Notes under the pieces: generated by a model
The model's input: the letters and a program-made list of their open reading frames with translations, nothing else
Told to the model about the DNA's origin: nothing
Database searches by the model: none
Shown: piece by piece, positions 56,877 through 64,000 of the stretch
Position numbering within the stretch: position 1 is the stretch's first letter
Layout: each line of letters opens with the position of its first letter
Assembly: GCF_963678635.1 (NCBI RefSeq)
Contig: NC_087066.1
Span: 35,465,152 to 35,529,151, forward strand
Direction: 5' to 3'
Length of the DNA stretch: 64,000 bases
From: Symsagittifera roscoffensis
Lineage: Eukaryota > Xenacoelomorpha > Acoela > Convolutidae
Made by a program: the position numbers and the translations under genes

Positions 56877-57056
56877 TTATTGATTGCATAATCCACCTTT
56901 TGGTAAATTTTCATATATCCCACGTCGCACAATTGTATACGCAGTGTTCCGATTCATTCCCAAACAGTCGGCCAAAGCTATATAATCTTCTGCACGCGAA
57001 TGCGATTCGATTAAACGTCGTTTGTCGAAGCATGAAATTTTTTTATACTTGGCCAT
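56877..57056 (-). pseudogene. Tc1/mariner-like helix-turn-helix relic
   Basis: 59 residues from ATG 57056: DKRRLIESHSRAEDYIALA, then LGMNRNTAYTIVRRG and PKGG before a TAA. This is the N-terminal DNA-binding helix-turn-helix pattern of Tc1/IS630-type transposases (helix, 'A..LGMNR.TA..I..R', then 'P..GG'). No DDE catalytic part is readable downstream. It is only 180 bp. Confidence 0.5.
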
Positions 57057-58007
57057 TTTGAGCGTGATTCAATTGGAATTTCATGATTTCAAAAGAACTT
57101 ATGAACACACATTTGAGCATGCATTATTTCTTGACTTTCAATTGAAAACACGGTTTGTTCGAAAGATGTCATTAACATTTCAATAGGCTTTGAAATGGTG
57201 TAAACATTCTGCGTATTCTGGTTTTAGATTAACTCGCACAATTTGACCGAATTAATTTTCTCATCGGCGACAACAACCATTTTTTGAGGTTATTGTGATT
57301 GAATTGGGATGATTACGCATATTTGGTAGTCGTCTCATACATTTTGGCGCTGATAATTACCCGCTGATTTTGGCTCTGTTTAGAATTACACGATAGTTTC
57401 ATATGAAAAAAAAAACACATTTACGCCAATTTCAATTTTTAAAATCTTATTATGGGTGATTGGAATCTGCGCTGTATGCCTATTTAAACTCATGGCAGAA
57501 CTCTGCTATATAGGATTTCAAATTTATCTTTCGAACTTGACAAGATTAAAATTGGCAAGGATTTTATCGGTCCCCATTTGTCCATTTGTTTGCAATTTTG
57601 TGCGTTCATGCTTAACAGTTTAGTTTTCACAGAAACAAAAACATTCAGCGCTGAAACCGGTAAAACTTCAGTTCACTGCTTTCGTTGTCTTTTTTTTCCT
57701 GCGAATTTTCAATATAAAAGCCAGAGCTCAAAAACTTCACTTTTAGTTGTCAAGGGCGCTCTTGTATTTTTAGTCAGCTTAATCAGCAATTCGATCTTTA
57801 AAAGCTAACTAAAAAAGTCAATTGTTGGCAATATGCTCAATCAACGTATGTGGAAGAAGGGACTCAAATTGCTCATTTTGATGTCGTGCAGCAATTTTCG
57901 TAGCATGAAACACGTAAAACAGTTTCAGAAATTCTAAAATATCCGCTTTTGACGTTTGCTCGCGTTAACTCATATTGCCAACAAAACAGCATTAACTATA
58001 ATTAGTA
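57057..58007. other. AT-rich DNA, no supported gene
   Basis: Contains nothing I can assign. A 76-codon frame at 57578 has no family resemblance. Confidence 0.4.
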
Positions 58008-58575
58008 GCAAAAAGTTCGGACAAACAGAACTATTTGAAATGAGCAATCAGTGCGTTTCGAGGCTTTTTTTTCATGCAAAATCTGGAGTTGAACAACCTT
58101 GAATTTTTTGTCAGACCAAATTCAAAATGCGAGATCGTCGATTATCCGATGATTATGCTAGCCTACTTTCTATATACTGCTATAAACATCCAGATTTTAC
58201 TATGAAACATTTCGACGCTTCGGATGCAATTGCCCTCCATGGTTATAGGTTTTGAGCGAAACTCGGATCTACTTAACAATCCCCCCTCCCCCTATTGTAA
58301 CTACTAAATAATCTCCATCCCTGTAAATAAAAACAGTAAATTCGCACAAGAGCAGTTTATGTTAAGTTGGATTTTGCTGCATTCTGATTGGTCGAAAGTT
58401 CGCTGCAAGTAATCTTTTTAACGATCTCCTCCCATTTCTTGAAAGAGGGATTGTTAAGTAGATTCCGTAACTCTGCTTTATGAACTTTCGACGTTATGTT
58501 TATTTCAGTTTTAATTTCCGTTGATGTCTAGACAGTTGCTCTTTTTAATTAATTCTGTCTGTCCGAACTTTTTGC
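58008..58575. mobile_element. Nested inverted-repeat element
   Basis: Outer arms GCAAAAAGTTCGGACAAACAG (58008-58030) and its complement (58553-58575). Inner arms CGGATCTACTTAACAATCCC (58264-58283) and GGGATTGTTAAGTAGATTCCG (58447-58467). This may be one foldback element or a small element inside another. Confidence 0.65.
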
Positions 58576-58887
58576 AACTCTCTATATATCGCAAGATTCC
58601 AGTGCCTGGGACCTGGGGTAACGGAAGCCGAACAACAGGTGGGTGAGTAGGAGAAACGGAGGCCTGGTGCCTAGAAACTATTTTGCAATTATATTAGCCT
58701 CCTTACTAACTGTAATGCCCTGAATATTTTTGATTTTAACTCCGTGCAAAAATAATTGTTCCAGGATATGAGTAGTTGAGGGCGAGGAAAATGGCAAGTC
58801 ATCTCTAATGAATTTAATATATAACTAACAGTAAAATAGCTCAACTATTGCTTTTTTAATTTCCGGCGGAGGCTAAGTAAAATTAGT

Positions 58888-59394
58888 TCAGCTGATAGCC
58901 TACAAGTCGTAACACGTTCATTGACCCGTAAACAGACCAAAAATCATTTGGCTAGATCGAGACGGTGGAAAACACATTAAAAAGGTATCTGACGTCAGCC
59001 AGTCGTCAATAGGGACTTATCTATATTCGGTCGTTGTGTACTTCTGGGCGAATGTTATAGATTTTTGCATAAGCTTTTGATATATTTGATGACGCAGCAC
59101 ATGGAATGGTCTTTATTCATAATTTTTGTTGTTTGGGTTTGTCGGGGTTTCGGTTTTTGACTGTGAGTTTCGTTTTGTTTTCTTTTGGCTTGCTGGTTCG
59201 TTTTGTTTTGATACGCTCGACCTCTGTCTTAAAACTGTTGATTATGCATGCATGCGAGATTAGATGGGCAAATGTGGCTGCATCAGATACCTTATTTTAT
59301 GTGTTTTTCACCTCCTCGACCTAGCCAACTGATTTTTGGTCTGTTTAAGGGTCAACAAACTTGTTACGATTTATAGGATGGCCAGTCAATCAGC
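58888..59394. mobile_element. MITE-like element with about 115-bp inverted repeats
   Basis: 58888-59000 and 59277-59394 are inverted copies sharing AAACAGACCAAAAATCA, GGCTAG and AAGGTATCTGA. The middle is T-rich; a 72-codon frame at 59106 has no recognised domain. Confidence 0.75.
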
Positions 59395-59399
59395 AGAAT

Positions 59400-59517
59400 G
59401 CTCTAAGAGCAGAAAGGGTCCAAAAGCAAAAAAAAAAACTGAAAAACATTTATTCATTTTTCAAAAATTTATTCATTTTCTGGTATTTTTTGCACTTGGA
59501 CCATTCTGCTTATAGCT
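59400..59517. repeat. Short foldback repeat
   Basis: GCTCTAAGAGCAGAAAGGGTCC at left (shown by GAGCAGAAAGGGTCC) pairs with GGACCATTCTGCTTATAGC at right around an A/T-rich loop. It abuts the larger inverted-repeat element. Confidence 0.6.
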
Positions 59518-60135
59518 CCACCACCGACGTTTAGGTTATTGGCTGAACGAATCTTACTTAGCCTTCGACTACATGTATATAAAAAGCACATAGCTGGAAT
59601 TTACAAAAGATTTTTTATTTGGAAAGGCTTTAAAATTCACCTAGTTCTGCGGTTCTCTCAATTCATTAACTCTTCCACAACTGTCTGTTTACTTTTTTGT
59701 TATCTGCTACATTTTTCTAGCTGCTTGAAAAGTCATCAAAATTAAACGGCAAAAATTTCTTTCATACCACCTGAAACAATCTAATCGAAAAGAGCATCCC
59801 GCATCTGAGAAACGTGAAAAGAAATCAATTATAATGGATTGCTGTGGTCTAAAATATTATCATGATCGATTCACATGTTGCACTCAGACAACAAAATGAA
59901 TAGAACAAAAATTTATTACAATCGATTGCTTTTATCAAATGTCAAATGATTTTTAATCCATTCAAAATCAATTGAAATAAATTCTTTCCACTTTATTTTT
60001 GTTTCGCGTCGTGGAAAATTTTGCAAGAATTTCTGCATTTATCAAACGTGTAATGCGAAATTTTTGCAAAGCGTGATTACGGCCTACTCGATTTTCAAAC
60101 CGAAATTTTCTCAAATTGTAAAATTTTTTCGTTGA

Positions 60136-60302
60136 CCTCCCCCCACCTCTTTCCCTAAAGTTTGCCCCATACAACCCCCGCCCATCCCCCCACCGCCACC
60201 ACCAACCCAACGTTTGCTCCTTTGCCCCCCACACCTGAACCATCCCCCACCTGATCACTATTACCTGAATCCCCATCTGAACCACTACCCCAACCTCCCC
60301 CG
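60136..60302. other. C-rich tract
   Basis: About 165 bp dominated by C-runs on the + strand (CCCCCC, CCCCCGCCC, CCCCCCACC) in otherwise AT-rich DNA, followed at once by a G-run (GGGGGGAGGGGG, 60316-60327). It has G-quadruplex or i-motif potential and possible hairpin pairing between the two runs. Confidence 0.7.
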
Positions 60303-60327
60303 TATTGGTTCTGACGGGGGGAGGGGG

Positions 60328-61365
60328 TTATGAAAAATAACTAATATATAAGTGGCAATGAGTAACATAAAAACCCTAACAAAAATCAAAGTTGCGCAGA
60401 AAAAGTTGCAATTGAACAACAAGTACACCAGCATTGAACACCAACTTTAGTTTAAAACGTAGAAAGCACTTTAATTGCGTTGAATTTTGAAAAAAAAAGG
60501 AAACCATTGATGAAAATGAACTTTTGTTGTCTTTATCTATAAAAGCTTAAAATAATCTATTATAACTGATTTGCAATGGATTTAAATGCTTTATTAAATA
60601 ATAGCAATATAATCCATTTTTAATTGATTATAATTAATTGTTTTTCAATTTTATAGTTACCGACAAAAAACTCAAACTTAATAGATTTGTATTCATAGAA
60701 CTCCATTGTGGGATCGCATATATTCATACATAATTGCATAAATTTGCGTTGATTACATCGATTATCCAAGCTTTCAAAGTATAGAACAAAGGTTGTTTCC
60801 AAGATCTTTGAGAGGTTATTTTTGAAAGGATGTGACCAAAACTTCCGCGTTTGTGATGCACACTATCTCGCGATTAAAACATTTGGGTGCCTTAATTTTT
60901 TTTGACCCAGCAGGATTTTTTGTTTGGTGACCCAAAATGGGATGTTATGAAATAGCCAAAGAAGTGACCCTTTGGATGGCAAGGAGTTAATTTCTCGAAT
61001 GCATGGGGGCGTATCCCTCTGCCTTTTCCATAATTCGATTCTTTCCATAGTTTTCTCACCACTTATCTCACATTTAAAGGCAGATCTTGAACCTAGATGA
61101 TCGATTTTGATTCAAAGTTTTTTTTTGAAATTAATAGGCTGACATCAAAAGATAAGCTCTTAATCCATTATCTATTATCTATCTATTATATAAATAAATG
61201 CGGGCTTTACTATCTGGCCATGTTTAAGCTTTTTCAACGTATTATTTTTGCATGTTTAACGAAAGAATTTTTGCACGTTCAAGTTGTATCGTATATTGCA
61301 ATGGTTAAGATTTTTTTAGATTTTCCAGTTTGAATTCAGTGGTTATTCCACTGAGATTAAAATAA
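60328..61365. other. AT-rich DNA, no supported gene
   Basis: Only small frames without recognised domains, for example 60863-61048 minus. Confidence 0.4.
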
Positions 61366-62030
61366 GCAGCCCAATAGTGGAACGCTGTCAGGATTTGCTA
61401 AGAGGTTGCGAATTCGGCGTCCAATTAAGAATGCTCAACTCTTTTTTAGTGTACGAGATACGACGATTTTTGTGATGCTCCCAAAAACTTGAAATTCCTA
61501 ATCCTGTAGTTGGGTGCTGTCAGAGTATTCTCAAGGATTGCGAATCTTGTCTCCAAATTTGATGGCTCAAATCCTGGTAGTTTTCGAGATATGACGTTTT
61601 TTGTGATTTTTTGAAAAATAATTTCAAAAAACTTGAACTTTTTTTTGCAAAATTTGAAATTCCTAACCTTTTCAAAAAATTTCCAGAAAACTTAACGAAT
61701 TTTTTTCTTCAAAGTTTGAAATTCTCAACCGGGTAGTTGAGGGCTTTCAGAGACTCTCAGATATTGCGAACCTTGCCTCTAATTATGACTTCTCTAATCA
61801 TTGTAGTTTTCGAGATACGACGGTTTTTGTGATTTTTTTCAAAAAAAAATTTCAAAAAACTTGAATTAATTTTTTTCTTAGAAATGTGAAATTCTTTAAC
61901 CTGTAGTTGAGTGCTGTCAGAGTACTCTCAGGGGTTGCGAATCTTGCCTCCAAATATGACTATTCGAATATTTCTATTTCTCGAGATTTGACGTTTTCGG
62001 GATTTGATGGAAAATTGGAATTAAAAAAGT
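61366..62030 (+). repeat. Diverged tandem repeats, about four units
   Basis: Starts near 61366, 61500, 61728 and 61897. Each carries a TAGT(T)G(A/G)G.GCTGTCAGA.T core, then TTGCGAA and TTTTCGAGATA(T/C)GACG with a T-rich, A-rich tail. Unit lengths vary from 133 to 228 bp. Confidence 0.65.
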
Positions 62031-62443
62031 TCATAAAATTTGAAAAGCACCAAAAGCCTGCAGATCTGGTTTCCAATATATGTGGTTTTTCATGAGTTGT
62101 CAAAAATTCGAAGCACCGGAGGTGCGTTACACGCTAATTTCTGTGAAGAACCGCGAAGACAAATTATAAAATGTCCAAAAGCACGTTCAAAAAGGTTGCG
62201 GATCTTGGGAAAGTTTTCCCTTAGTGGGCATATAAGTTGTGGCATTCGCTCGAACTTTTCAGTTTTCATTAGGTGTTTCCGTATTGAGAAAAAATTGAAA
62301 ATCACTATTTTACGTTCAAGCATTGCTGAAAACACGCTCAGACGGCATACCCGAGAATGGTGTGCTAAACATTTTCCTCGCTAAAGTAGTGAGTCTTCGA
62401 TACTAAGTGTAAGCAGCTCAATAACACGCAGGTCAAATAGGAC

Positions 62444-62535
62444 CGAATGTTCGCGAGAGCCTTCGAAAGTTTATTGTCGATCGAACATTCGGCTGCACCA
62501 CTATATAAAAGCAGAAGTTTGATTGGATTTAGTTA
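62444..62535 (+). promoter_or_regulatory. Candidate heat-shock-type promoter
   Basis: Two heat-shock-element-like motifs, CGAATGTTCGCGAG (62444-62457) and CGATCGAACATTCGG (62478-62492), lie 10-60 bp upstream of TATATAAAAG (62502-62511), all on the + strand. The expected start is near 62530-62540. A splice donor (CCGTAAGT) follows at 62584-62590. The gene itself would lie at or beyond the right part of the window; none is readable. Confidence 0.4.
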
Positions 62536-62877
62536 ATACTTGAAAACGTTTGCTTTTACACATTGATTACACATTTTTTTATCCGTAAGTGATGTAGACT
62601 AGAAAATAATGCACCAATAAAATATCGAAATTGTTTGAAACAGTCAAAATAAGTGAGGAAGTGAAAACATTATATTTTTTCGATGTTTTTTTTTATCACA
62701 TTAAAATTACTAACAATAACTACCCATTTTATTATGAATGCAATTTCAGACTAAATTCTTATCCGGTGTAACCAAAGATTTGCAAAATCTACGGTATTGT
62801 TTCAAGTCAGAGCTAAAAATATTGGCTAAACATTTTTAGCGAGCATTTTTGAGGCCTCCTCCCTGCTTAGCTTTTTA

Positions 62878-62961
62878 GTTATCAAGGTAAGAATGTTTTT
62901 TAGGTTAAATAATTATGTAGTTATCAAGGTAAGAATGTTTTTTAGGTTTAATAATTATGGA
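62878..62961 (+). repeat. 42-bp tandem duplication containing a splice-donor sequence
   Basis: Two copies of TTATCAAGGTAAGAATG plus TTTTTTAGGTT(A/T)AATAATTATG. Each has a CAAG|GTAAGA donor consensus. It is downstream of the candidate promoter. Confidence 0.75.
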
Positions 62962-64000
62962 AAATCTTTCAAAATAAAATCGATTGTCAGTTTAAGTTTG
63001 TTTTCGTGCAGCCTCTGTTACCAGACCACTGTACAAGGCTGCGAGTTGAGACTGAAAGTATGTTGCTTCCAAATCTTAACAGTTTCGGAAGTTGATGCTT
63101 TACGCATGCGCTTATAGAGAAAATTTTAAATCTTGAGATAAGTTCTACTCGTGTACAGAAACATTTTTGCTTTCATTTTCCTTGATGCGTTTTAACAGTA
63201 GGAGGACGAATATCATATATTTTATAAATTATCAGAAAAATTATCTCAGACAAATGTTGGGAAATCTTTTCGGGCTCACTATACATTGTTTTTTTTTTGA
63301 TAAAGCAATTATAATAGCGTTTGTTCGTCACGCTATCTATTTTCGGCCAGATAGGTTCGTGCAAACTCTTAGTCTATTACCAATCCTTATCTTACTCTTA
63401 AATTTCCTAGTCTCAATAGATCTAGAGATATACTGGTTCATTGAGAAGTTAGAGGAGAAAAAAAGTAGCTGATTTCAATCTTTATTTTTATTTCTCTGAA
63501 CCTCTAGGGTTCAGGTTTACATATATAGAGTAAGATTTAGTCATGAATTGTGATTGGTTAATTATGAATATTTTACAGTGAAATAAAATATAATTTAACT
63601 AACTAGTTTCAAACTGGTTCCATTTTTTTCGGGTTAACAACTAGTTAAACAGAATCACTTGAGACTCGAATCATTTGATAGCTTTCTTTATTAATGAAGT
63701 TAATTTTCATAAAATTGTAGGTCCAGTAGTTTTGTTGTTAAGAGCGGGGTTATGTCGTGAGGATCAAACATGCGAATCCTCCGAGAGGCCAGTTTTTTAA
63801 AAGTCGATTAACGTATTTAAGACACTAATGTAGATCACGTTGATTTTTTTTTTGACAGGAGGAGTTGTAAAGTTTGATCAGGCTGAAATTTAGTTTTTCG
63901 CGGTTTGACTTCTGATTTCTTTTTAAGTTCAGTTCAATTCTTTTGTTAAAAGGAAGGCAAATTCCACTGTCGAATTGGATTTTTTTTTTAAAATCTATAA
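62962..64000. other. AT-rich DNA, no supported gene
   Basis: Frames at 62893 and 63167 show no recognised domain. The repeat shared with 52488-52545 lies at about 63895-63965. Confidence 0.4.

Overview
The window looks like animal nuclear DNA. It is AT-rich, has spliced genes, and is full of eukaryotic retroelements: two Gypsy-type LTR elements, a non-LTR element with a restriction-like endonuclease, tRNA-derived SINE-like pieces and short inverted-repeat elements. A marine invertebrate such as a cnidarian is my guess from the style of the reverse transcriptase and DNA polymerase B families. The species cannot be read from the sequence. Almost every transposon gene is broken by stops or frameshifts. 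The only credible host gene is a UBE3D-like gene at 49.5-53.6 kb.

Region 1 (1-8.45 kb). Two tandem copies of the 5' part of Gypsy-like element B lie on the + strand. Each has a leader, a 21-bp minisatellite and a broken gag gene. Between them lies LTR-like DNA (3.39-4.55 kb). Copy 2 stops abruptly inside gag at about 8.44 kb, where it meets element A tail to tail.

Region 2 (8.45-23.2 kb, minus strand). Element A is a long decayed Gypsy element with gag (zinc knuckle), protease, reverse transcriptase, RNase H and integrase. It has two unusual additions. A macro-domain-like segment ends pol, and a long third open reading frame (12.74 down to 8.47 kb) carries a coiled coil and an SGNH (GDSL-type) hydrolase domain with all four catalytic blocks. 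A 1.96-kb element with about 400-bp terminal inverted repeats, holding the C-terminal half of a family B DNA polymerase, is inserted in the catalytic YVDD region of the reverse transcriptase.

Region 3 (23.2-33.1 kb). This is a mosaic of element A 5' ends, LTR-like blocks, a gag-leader minisatellite and 5'-truncated ends of the non-LTR element. About 3.0 kb of it is duplicated in tandem, with 581-bp duplications nested inside. A near-perfect 97-bp-arm palindrome lies at 24.39-24.59 kb.

Region 4 (30.6-47.0 kb). Three copies of the non-LTR element (minus strand) share the same frameshifts. Upstream of its 5' end is a tandem array whose last three units are each 1,906 bp. Each unit carries, on the opposite strand, what looks like the last two exons of an unidentified gene. 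A fragment of a second, diverged SGNH-carrying element interrupts the array at 38.48-38.85 kb.

Region 5 (47.0-64.0 kb). This is AT-rich low-gene DNA with two readable exons of the UBE3D-like gene, SINE-like tRNA relics, several inverted-repeat (MITE-like) elements, a Tc1/mariner-like DNA-binding relic, a C-rich tract and, near the right end, a promoter-like block with heat-shock-element-like motifs and a TATA box.
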